From Chromera velia (taxonomy: Eukaryota > Sar > Chromeraceae), in NCBI GenBank assembly GCA_018398765.1, contig JAHBMJ010004847.1:29866-64865 (forward strand): 35,000 bases of DNA, in the 5' to 3' direction. Made by a program: the position numbers and the translations under genes. Positions 19,898 to 29,437 of the stretch are shown here, piece by piece. The notes under the pieces are model-generated. The model did not search any database and was not told the DNA's origin. It was given only the letters and a program-made list of their open reading frames with translations. How positions within the stretch are numbered: position 1 is the stretch's first letter; the number at the start of each line of letters is the position of its first letter.

Positions 19898-21833
19898 CCT
19901 CTCCGCCTCAGTGTGTGGAATGAATGCACGACTCCAAGAGCCAAGTAGCAATGGAAAAGATCTGAAGGGAACGAAAACCGGAACATTCAATCAATCGATT
20001 GATCCCGCTGCCCTTCTCAAAACAACAAATGCGCAGCAAACCGTATTTCTCAACCTTTCTTTTCAAAGGACTGATGATCAAGACAGACCTGGAGGGACCC
20101 AAAATCGAGGGCCTCGTTCTTTCCCTTCTCACTCAGCAGAGCGTCTGTCACGTCCATCCCTGTGGAGTTCGCCTCGCTCTCGCAGTGCCTGACCAGGAAC
20201 ACAGTGGACACCGGAGGGCCGTGGAGACCTGTGAGGAAGGAGATGATCTTATCTTTGTTCTCCTCTGCATATCTCCCGAAGAAAGTACTTCGAACCTGCA
20301 GCAGAGATTGATTGTCAACACATTCAGCATGTATTTGTGACTTTGCGTGTCACGGAAATCTCTTAAAGAACGAATTTGTCACTTCTGGAGGACCTAGTGG
20401 CAGCAGAGGTCTGCACAGCAATACGACCGAGGGGGTGGTATGTGTGAAGAGGAATCCATGAGGGAAGGCACAAAAGAAGCACAGAAAACACAGGACGGAA
20501 TGGAATCACGTCGAATTGCCCACTCACTTCCTCTCCTGCCCCCCTTCTTCCCACAGATCCGGCTTGAGGCCACTGAGTGCAGTCTATATCTCCCTATGCC
20601 TTCTGCAAATTCAACTTGCAGATGCGTGTACGCAGAAATGCAGATGCACAGGAAATTCTACACCCCGAACGATACAAATTAGAGGGCCGAGAGGACAATA
20701 CAGCTCCACAACAATTTGTTTGACCACAACCACATTGATCCTGTTTACACCCGGATAGAATTTGGTTCACCCCACATGTCCGCCTACACGCAGCGACTGA
20801 CCATTGGGGCAAGAGGCTGCGAGCTTCCTCTCACTGGAGTTTCGGGAAACCTGAGGAGATGCTCCAGGGGAACCCAGAGGTACCCGTGTTGGAAGTCTCC
20901 TGCAAGCATTCAATGAACAAGAATGAACAGAATTGGGCACTCGGGGACGGGTGCATGATCAAGGAGAATGGAGGGAACTCGCTGTTTCTCTGCTCAACAA
21001 AGGTTTCCTTTTTGTTCGGGTGAGCGGGGGACGAAAAGGGAAAACCGCAAGTACATGGCCAAAACATTGATTCAAAGCACAGAGGCATCGATAATCCTGC
21101 TCCACTTCGGTCATCAGACACACACCGAGAGAGTCTGACCTTTCTGTACCATGCAGATCCACCCACCTGGCTGGTCCCCGTACTTTTCGGGTTCGTCTGG
21201 TGCCTCGTCGATCTCCCACCTGTCGCTTGGAAGGGCACGGGGCCTCCAAGTCTCCCAGCCTTTGTCTGCACCCTCAAAGTCCAGGGCGATCACGAACTGC
21301 GCAGTGAAGTACGCGCGTCGGCACTCGAGCCGGGGGAATCGTACCACCGGACCGTACACGCGACAGCACCTACTGTTTGTACTCAATTCGGTTGTCAAGG
21401 CCTTCACGATGGTGGGAGGGACACACACCTCCACCGGCTGTGGAGTGGTGCTGTTTCTTTTTCTGGGGGTGAAGTCATGGGCTCGCAGGACCTTTCCTGT
21501 GACCGGACATCTGCCTTCCGGGACCACAAACAGGCGTTTCCCCTGGGGTGCAGGTTCCCCGTCTACATGTGTGACACCCTCTGCGGACCCTCCACCGGCT
21601 TCCTCTATGAACTCCCTCACACACGCCCTGAGGGCCACCTTCCTCTTTGTCTCTTCCTTCAATCTGGAGTCCAAGTCTGTGCCCTCCTCGTTCAGCAGAA
21701 AAGAAGCCTCCACGCGATCGTCAGACCCTCCAGGAACCGTCCAGCTCCACCCGAAGTCCACTTTTCCACTCCGTCTCTGAAGGAGAACCTCCCATCTGTT
21801 TCGGTAAAAACGGCACACAAACAACTCAGGCAT
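18889..21833 (-). CDS. Nudix hydrolase fused to a histidine phosphatase (4 exons)
   Basis: The exons are 21833-21167, 20899-20835, 20295-20089 and 19467-18889, in phases 1, 0 and 0, giving 505 aa. The N-terminal half is a Nudix domain: WTVPGG near residue 32, then REFIEEAGGG at 73-82, which supplies the REXXEE core. About 25 residues are inserted between the first Gly of the Nudix box and its helix. Exon 2 supplies YLWVPLEHLL, a usual Nudix end. The C-terminal half is a histidine phosphatase: VFLVRHCESEAN (R280, nucleophile H281, with Cys in place of the usual Gly), CTPLRRTVQTA (323-333) and VLIVCHHEVIRVAFG (second His at 444). The domain order matches that of mycobacterial MutT1, a Nudix protein with a C-terminal histidine phosphatase. 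A nucleotide or (di)nucleoside-polyphosphate substrate is therefore inferred, not shown. An extra exon between exons 2 and 3 (near 20530-20590) is possible but not needed. An ATG-initiated upstream leader near 22184 cannot be excluded. Confidence 0.8.
19822..19894. repeat. (TCTG)n(TC)n microsatellite in intron 3 of the Nudix-phosphatase gene
   Basis: About 11 TCTG units are followed by about 15 TC units. In the sense strand of the gene this is a GA run followed by a GACA run. Confidence 0.95.
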
Positions 21834-24392
21834 GGAAAGCTGCTACTCTCCTGACACAAAGTGCACCACGCCTTGTCACCGCTCTGTCAGTTGCAGAAGC
21901 TTTCAAAACAGCAATACTGCCACGGCAGCGGAAGATATATATGTTAATATGTATACTGTATATATACTGTTCCAGAAGATTGAGTCAGCAGTCTTCGAAG
22001 TCAAATGAAAGGGAGTTCTCTCCAAGCTGATCGAATCCAGTCTCGAACACCTTCGAACACTTAATTGTGCAGAATTTCGCAAGGAGAAAACTCTTCTTCC
22101 AGATGTAAACGTGTGGCAATAAATACTCACAATGCTTCTTCGCCTGGCTACGGAGGTTGGATTTCTGTTGAATCGTGCTGCCATGCAGCTAGCGCGGCGG
22201 CGCGGTGATACGGCGTGAGCAGGCTCTGCGTGCGTCAGCCGCTGTTCCGCGCCAGGTCAAGCGAGGCATCGGATACAGGCAGGCTTGGGGCGGCAGCCCG
22301 AGGCACTCACCCGTCTCCGCATAGCCGCGAGACGGCCCAAAAATATCCACCTCCAATTTCAGAGCAGCGAAATTTAGAGGGCGCTGACTCCGTTTCCGTA
22401 CGATCGAAATGGAGAAGGAACATGTCGTTCGTTCGACCCGGTCTGCCACTGACTCGTCTGAGAACTCGCCTGCACGTTCTCGGACTTCCGAAATTCGCTT
22501 TTACCCTCCCACCCACAGCCTTAGAATGATTTATGATCATTCATTTCCCTCCTCGAGACCTTGGACTCCCACTTACACCCCACGCACCTGATCGGCAGAC
22601 TTAGCGCTGTCCGCTGAGGTCGCTTGCGGTGGTGGGTCGCTACAGTCTCTTTGGGGGGTCGCGATACAACCTAACTCCAAGCCTGAACCTCTCACGCTCA
22701 AGTGGAGGAGGAGCTAGGGTTAGGCGGCATTATCTGCGTACCTATGAGCCTAAAACAGCTTCAAGATCACGATCTACTATATACGGGGCGGCATGCTCCT
22801 GCGTGGCGACTATCGGGGCCGAGCAGCCTGCGTGGAACCGCGTATTGGTCCGATCCGCAACTTCTGATCACGCACATATGCTGCGAAAAGTATGGGCATA
22901 GCATTCAGCGGCCCCGGCTGCTGGAAGCACACCGCCGCCGCGCGCGGGCCCCCGACGCATGCGAAATGTATCGATGTCTATGCAACAGTGGAAAGTATGA
23001 TTGAGAGTCTTGTTCTTCTATGTTTTTCACTATTATTCAGTGTAATTCATTATTACATTCATGCAAAGGAACACAGAGGAGTTGTACAAAAGTTTTTATA
23101 CAAAAGCTAGCAAAAGCATTACACAACCCTCTCGCCTTTGGTTACCTTTGGTAGCCTTTGGTCTCGACAATTAAGTATTGACAAGCCTAGTGACAAGCTC
23201 GTTTACTAGTTACGCTACTAGTAAAACTAGTATTTACTGGTAGCTATAGTACATTTTTAGACGTTGTGGAAAGTTGTAGCACATATTTGAGAATAATACT
23301 AAATATTCAGGGATCTCGCGCTTAGCCTTATCTCTAGAGTTGAGTGATTGACGATCTCTTGCATGAACATGGGCTGCTGGGAACACGGCTCCACTCTAGC
23401 AAAGCCAACTTCATTCATTTAGGTATATTAACAATTCAAAAAAATATTTAAACTAAGATTTAATTTTAAATTTATAAAGAAATTATACGACCTAACATCA
23501 CCTAAGTGATAAAACACTTATGATAAAACTAGATAAAACCACTTTGCAAACTAGTATATAGGGATTAACAGCTAGTAGTATCACTACTGACGACTTGTTA
23601 CGACTTATACATACATGCATGGCCTAGTGCATAGCTATGCACGGCACTAACCACACGAAAAAGATAGAAAAACAGTCCTGCATAAAAAAGGCCTAAAAGG
23701 GTCCCTGCTACTGTACACTTCGACTTTTACTGCCTGAATCACCCAATTTCATATAAAAGCAAAGCCAAAGTGACTTGCAGTCAATTTTAACACAAATGCA
23801 GGTGCAAGGATTCGCTCAGACTGCAAATGTAAAAAAGACTAGACAAAAGATTTTTTTTACGAAGAACAACCATCCATGGACCCATACATGAGTCGCAACC
23901 CACGTCGCAATACGATCGAACTGCCTCTCATGCGCTCAGGAAAGCAGCCAGCCAAACAAACAGTCACAGCTCTTCTTCCGAACAAACCGTCAGACTACAA
24001 CGCAAGAAGAAGCCGCAGAAGGTTTGCGCGCGCATACAGATACACAGGTACAAATGCATACAGACGCAGATACATTGAGGGACCCCACACATGCATCGAC
24101 CAAAACCCCACGATCATTCCACATAGAGAGACGGGGTCCCAAATCATGCATGCATGCATGGATTGAGAGAGACGGCTGCTGACAACCAACGTCTCTCGTA
24201 AATTCCATTTGGCGTGAATTCATGCATGACAGACAGACAACACACATCAGCCTCACAACCTGACTACGCAACGCATCAGAAAACGACGAGGAGGCCTTTC
24301 AGACCCGCTCTCCCCCTCTCATCTTTTCCTGACCCGCTTCCCGTCCCGTCCCATCTTTCTGCCTGCTTCTCATACTCCCACACTGTTCCGAT
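21834..24392. other. Gene-free stretch, GC-rich then AT-rich
   Basis: 21834-22190 is the upstream flank of the Nudix gene. 22190-22960 is relatively GC-rich with short open frames in several directions but no recognisable protein and no coherent splice model. 22960-23870 is AT-rich, with CTAGT-type words and no coding signal. 23870-24392 is downstream of the P-domain protease stop and carries TGCATGCATGCATGG near 24145-24159. Confidence 0.45.
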
Positions 24393-24780
24393 CTAAGCGA
24401 TAGTGCTGTAGAAAAGAGAAAGCGTGGCACTTTCGACAGATCCCGTCACATTTGCATCCACAACGTCTGTCAGCTCGAGCTGCCATTCTCCTGCAGATCG
24501 CACAGGAAAGGAGAACAGGTTGAGGGAAGCATCGATGAGCGAAAGAATCTTCGTTGCAATACGAAATCATCCCTCGCGACAAAGGCATCAGCCTTCATGA
24601 AGGAAGGAGACATCAGTATCGATCAGCTTCCGAGGTGAAAAAAACGAAAAACTTTGTGGCACGGCAAAGCGCTAATTCTTCTTTGAGAATTCCACGCTTC
24701 GCTCCACCTTTGTCTTCCTCTCTCACACAAAATTTTCTTCTTCTTCCTTCTTCAACTCGCTCTCACGGGCTCTTTCTTTG

Positions 24781-24811
<31 letters not shown>

Positions 24812-27800
24812 AATTACAGAATGATCGATCTCCGACTTTACCTGCTGTGAACAGAGAAGAGCTGGATAAAGAAGACAGCAACAACACAAGACACTGTACG
24901 AACCCTCCCCTCCATTCTCTCGACTGACTGACTGACCGACTGACCATGGAAGTCATCAGGAGCCCTGTGCCGTCTGGCGAAGACTGTCATGAGGGGATCG
25001 CGTCTCCAGCCTCCTCTTCCAAACACCACAGCCTCAGCTTCCACTTCAAATTCCTCTCCCTGCATTCCCCCTTCCCCTTCGTCTCCCCCCAGAGAGACGG
25101 TCGAGTTCCCACTCCCCTCGCCTGTCTCTGCTGCTGTGGAGTTTCTTCCCTCATGATCATCGACTTTCCTCCTGTCCTCGTTGGGCCCTCCTCTGCCCTC
25201 TGAGGGAGGGAAGATCCCGGTGTCGATCTCCATGCCCACCGGAGAGATCAGCTTGCCAAACAGAGACTGTCTGTCTCCGTGAGCTACAGAGACGTTCAAG
25301 GACAGGTCTGTCAGAGCGACGTTGTCAGGGAAGGAGGACGCGTCGACTTCGAAGACAATCACCAGGGTGTTGTTCAACTGGAAGTCTGCACGGATGGACG
25401 GAAGAAGGGACACAGACATCCTGCATATGTAGACAGATGTTGCGGTAGGTGATTGGCTGGCTATGCAGAAGAAGCACTCCTCGATGAGAGTGCGGAGAAA
25501 TGCAAAAGAATATCGTCAGTGGAGCAAGCAAGAGAGGAAAAGTGAGGGAGAAAAAAAAAACAACCAACGGCCCTTGCAGCACAACCTTTGACCTGACTGA
25601 CTGACTGACTGACTTGACTGACTGACTGCTTGACTGACTGACTGACTGACTGACTGACTGACTGACTGACTGACTGCTTGACTGACTGACTGACTGACTG
25701 ACTGACTTGGTGCTGTCGGGATGGCGTCTGCTCTGCCGCCTCCCTCTGTGGCATCGGGTATTTCCCACAGAGGACCCGACACCTCATCTTCCGATGCCCT
25801 CATCTCCCTGTCGTCCTCTACATGCACAACGATCACACCTTCTGGGCCCTTCCACTGCCACCCCCTCTCCCCTGCTGATGGGACCAGAGAATCCCCCTCC
25901 TCGCCTCCGTCTCTGTGCTCCTCCACCAGGCTCACCTCAGCCACAAGGGAAACGCCAGTCACGTTGCCTTCGTGACCCCACACATCGTCCACCAGGTCTA
26001 TCTGCACCGCACAAGCGTCACTCACATATTCCGAAATGCACATGTATTCAACAGAGAGACATCACCTCATCAGAAGTAGCAGAGAGAAAGCACAGGAAGC
26101 AAATTGCGCGGGAAAGAGAAAGAGAAAGAGAAAGAAGAGACTGGTACAGTCAAAGGCCGTCAGCACGGAGAGAGAAGCCGCGTATCAGATAGAAAAAGAA
26201 CCGATACAGAAAACAGACACATCTCTCTATCTGTGTAACAAACTGTAAGTGTGTACATGGATGTGTATCTGCACATAGATTCAGTGCACATGCAGAGGCC
26301 ACTCATGCAACTGACCGTCCATACACCCTCAGGCGCCTCATGCCCGACCGACACCTCTCCAGGTCCCGTCAAGGCAAGAGCCTGAGAGAGAGACAGTCTG
26401 CTGTCAAGGTCGTCCTCAAAAACCCCGTCTTCGTCCACTCCACGGAGGTCCCCTCTCCACGCCAGAGTCCGGTAGGGGCCCCGAATGCGAATCTCAATGT
26501 CCTCCGCCTGCTCATGATCAATCTCAACGCGAACAAACGCGCGGTGCAGGTAGAGAGGCAGACCCTCAGGGCTGGGAGGAAGGGTGAAGTTTAGCTGCAG
26601 GCTGTCATTGGCAGGGATCTGCTGGGGAAGGGAAGATGGGAAGGGGCCCTCGAGAGTCACATTGAACGCATGGTCTCTGATGGCCTCGATGGTCTTCGAG
26701 GCTGTCACAAAAATGTCCAGAGTAGGGGTGAAGGCGCTCACCCTCACGTGTTGCCCCCCTCTGCACTCTGAGCTGGTGGGTTGTGCGTTGTCGTTGACAA
26801 TGGGGTCGGGGCAGTTTCGGATTCTGTAACACCACTGCATCCTGTCAGGAATGACTTCCTCCGTTGCAGAGCTGCCTCTCACATGCACCCCCTCGACCTC
26901 CCTCGTCTCTGCGTTGAACACAGGAGCACCGGAGCTTCCGTTCATGTCGTCTATCGTGGAGACGAAAAACGTGCGGGGGGAGGAGTCCACTACAGCGTTG
27001 GGCAAACCATCCAGGTCTGCTCGCTCTGCGCCTGTGCAGTTGGCAACAACACGTGCCTCAAACTCACGTCGCACCCTCGCGACCTGCAGTGCACATAAAA
27101 TGCAGGCGAACACATACACACAGATGTGTAAAAACATCCTTGTTGCAAGGAGGTAACTCTGAACTTCTCACCGAAGCCACCTCAGGCAGGCAGAGAAGCA
27201 GAAGGAAAGGAAACGTGTGAGTGAAGTGCGTGCCTCTTCCTGCACGTCAATCTGAGTGGCGGGACGGTGTAAAGGGCCAAAGAAGGAGACGGGAGGAAGA
27301 AAAGAACTCAGCTGAGCTGAAGACAAAGTTGTGTCCAATGTCCTGTACCCTTTTGTGTGTAAGTCTCTTCTCGTTTCACGTGGCTTCCTTCCATACACGC
27401 CGTGTCCCCGTTCGTGCCCCTCACTCCCCTTCGTTCCTCCGTCCTTCTTCGTTCATTCGTTTCCTCAAAATGGCCTTCCTTCCGGCTTTCTGTCTTTCCA
27501 TCTGCCTGCCTGACTGCCTGCCTGCCTGGCTAATTACACTTCCTGCTACTCTTTCCTGCTTTTCAGGCTGCCTGCCGTGATACAATTCATTCGGGGACCA
27601 CATTCGGGTGAAAGTACTTTTCCTCATTCCCGACTGAACGCACTGCTGCATGCACCCACCTACCTTGACGCGATCCATGAGGAAGCCGTAGTAGCCCCTC
27701 CTGCTGATTCCCGCCTCACATGGATTGTTGGATGCAGACACAAAGACAGCGCCTGCAGAACCCAACCCCGACATGGTGCAGATGGCCTGAGCACAGGCCT

Positions 27801-28749
27801 GCTTGGCTGCCTCGTCCCAGGAGCACTGTCTGAGGAAGGTGCAGTGGGGGCGCCGCCACGTCCCGTCAGATTCCACGGTCGTCATGGACACAGCGGGCTC
27901 GGGAGAGGGAGACGGCAGGCTGAGGGAGGAGGAGTCCTGTTCTGCTTCTTCTTTTTCTTCTTCGGTGGGAGCCCCTGACACTTTCTGGGGAAGACCGTTG
28001 AAGTGACTCAGCATGAACACCCTCTCTCCCTCTCCAATCATACCCTCTCTCCTCAAAGCTAGGGGCGCTCTGTCTGTCACAGGGCGGTCCAATTCAAGCA
28101 GAGCCCAATCCGATCCCGTCACATACATTTCCAACCTGCCTGCAATCATCTGCGCACATCTGTACACGTTCTCTTTCGGAATCAGCAGCTCATCAGGGTT
28201 GTCTTCCTTTGCCCTCGTGGTGTTTGTGAAGAAGTCGAAAACGATATAAGTAGAGCTGCAGGTCTGCCTTCTGAAGCAGTGCCCAGCGGTCGCAACCACA
28301 TTCTCTGCGACGAGGAACCCTGTGCAGCTCGCTGCAGAGGGCTGGTCTCTGAAGGGCGTGTCGGGACAGAGCGGCTTCCCTGCCTCGAACCAAAACTGGG
28401 CAAGGGATCTGTTCTTGAAGGCAAAGCTGTCTCCAACTCTCTCCAGCCTGTCTCGAGAGAACAGTCCGACAACCCCCCGAGCCTCTGGGTACTCTACAGG
28501 GTCGGCTTCTTGGAAGTCGTCAGAGCCGTACCAGAAAACGTTGGCCTGGATGTTCTCGTTCTCTGCTGAAAGTGCTGGAGACGCCAAAACGCCTGCATGC
28601 ACGAGACAGAGACGGGAAAGCATGAAGACAACAGTTCAAAGCAGGGAACGCCAAGAGGCAGCGCATGCAGTCGTGTGCAAAGAGAGTCAAGGGAGCTCAC
28701 CAAAGATGGCCAGGAGGAGCCACTTCCTCCATACACCCATTCTCTCCAT
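24393..28749 (-). CDS. Secreted trypsin/V8-like serine protease with two P-domains (6 exons)
   Basis: The exons are 28749-28701, 28592-27664, 27083-26316, 26001-25703, 25420-24945 and 24490-24393, phase-consistent, giving 872 aa. Exon 1 plus the start of exon 2 form a signal peptide (KWLLLAIFGVLASPALSA). The catalytic triad is visible: His121 in VVATAGHC, Asp178 in TGSDWALLELD and Ser377 in NGSSGAPVFN. The pattern around Ser is closer to the V8-like/bacterial trypsin-like group than to animal trypsin. A Glu/Ser/Pro-rich insertion lies at about 225-250. Two proprotein-convertase P (Homo B) domains follow. The first runs from about 450 to 605 (FVRVEIDHEQAEDIEIRIRG, then APEGVWT joined to IDLVDDVWGHEGNVTG). 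The second runs from about 685 to 872 and ends DDFHGEWQLELTDVVDANVT. The exon 4 donor lies in a GTCA array, so its exact end is ambiguous by 12-base steps. Likely secreted. A second ATG at 28740 is equally possible. Confidence 0.82.
24781..24805. repeat. (AC)n microsatellite in intron 5 of the P-domain protease
   Basis: A run of alternating AC, broken once near its right end, lies in the last intron of the protease gene. Confidence 0.9.
25593..25706 (-). repeat. (GTCA)n array forming the 5' end of intron 4
   Basis: On the plus strand this is (GACT)n with three single-unit interruptions (CTTGACT or GCTTGACT). On the gene's sense strand it is GTCAGTCAGTCA, so every unit contains a GTCAGT donor of the type used elsewhere in this window. 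The unit whose use keeps phase with exon 5 is the second (exon end at 25703). Confidence 0.9.
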
Positions 28750-28935
28750 GCAGATTGAGGGAATTTAGCTCAATCGGAATGAGGATACGGAGACGAAGTG
28801 GATGCCCGGAGATGTCTCAATGCATACGCCGAACTCAGCAATCCAAGCAAGAGGGATCAGACGGTAGTCTAGCGGGTCTTTCACTCCTTTCACTCTCTTC
28901 GCCCGTCCTCGTCCGATGATATCAAGTGAGATGTA

Positions 28936-28951
28936 TGACTCCCAGGAGTCA
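28936..28951. promoter_or_regulatory. Palindrome TGACTCCCAGGAGTCA
   Basis: TGACTCC and GGAGTCA are exact reverse complements separated by CA. The palindrome is flanked on both sides by CAAGTGAG in direct orientation (28924-28931 and 28952-28959). It lies about 190 bases upstream of the P-domain protease start. A dimeric transcription-factor site is a plausible reading. Confidence 0.45.
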
Positions 28952-29001
28952 CAAGTGAGGGCTAGCTGGAAAGGACTTTCACGGACTTTCATAAAGGATC
29001 G

Positions 29002-29045
29002 TCCCGGAAAGTGTGCCTCGCGATGCAAGGTTTCGCTTTCCGGGA
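29002..29045. promoter_or_regulatory. Inverted pair of TCCCGGAAAG motifs
   Basis: TCCCGGAAAG at 29002-29011 and its reverse complement CTTTCCGGGA at 29036-29045 are separated by 24 bases. The same word forms a 19-base palindrome at 32559-32577, beyond the other end of the subtilisin gene. Confidence 0.45.
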
Positions 29046-29437
29046 GACTGAGCGCTTAGCGAACCAAAATTTAGCTCGACATGCATACCCGACCCATCCC
29101 GGCGCGCGCCGGCCGGGCCCCGTCCCCGCGGCGCGCCTGCAGCTAGGGCCCGCGCGGGCGTGCATGCAGTGCGCCGCCAAAAAGTGTTGCAAATGGTTTC
29201 GCGATGATTTCGCGTGAAAGACTTCGGAACAGATCTTTCTGAAATGCTCACAGAATCGTGTAGCAATGTAGTATGGCAGTTCTATTCAAGCCAGTCTTTG
29301 TTTAAAAACGTCTCAAAATCTGCCATCCTTTTCGAAAGGAAATCAAGAAAAGAAACTTCTGTTTGCAGGGCTCGTTTGTTTGTGAATCGACAGTCTTTCA
29401 GCTACGCCTGTGTTTCCGTCTCTCAACGAGATACAAG

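Larger units (their letters stand above)
28750..29437. promoter_or_regulatory. Shared upstream region of two divergent protease genes
   Basis: These 688 bases separate the start codons of the P-domain protease (minus) and the subtilisin (plus), so both promoters should lie here. Visible elements are a perfect palindrome at 28936-28951, inverted copies of TCCCGGAAAG at 29002-29045, a GC-rich spike at 29098-29177, and GCATGC words at 29163 and nearby. No clear TATA box was identified. Confidence 0.55.

Noticed and set aside
20530..20605. Possible extra exon between exons 2 and 3 of the Nudix-phosphatase gene
   Set aside because: It needs a weak CATAG acceptor to avoid an in-frame stop, and the flanking exons already join in phase without it.
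21903..22184. Minus-strand frame with Arg/Ser-rich N-terminus as an upstream leader for the Nudix gene
   Set aside because: No donor/acceptor pair joining it in frame to the 21833 start was evident. It could be 5' flank only.
22722..22731. Single AGGGTTAGG word resembling a telomeric repeat
   Set aside because: Only one unit is present with no tandem array, so it is not evidence of telomeric DNA.
22190..22960. GC-rich stretch with several overlapping short frames
   Set aside because: No frame shows a coherent protein, domain or splice model, so it was not called as a gene.
23876..24166. Plus-strand open frame of 96 codons
   Set aside because: It lies just past the stop of the minus-strand protease. 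It is rich in TGCATG-derived residues and has no splice or domain support.
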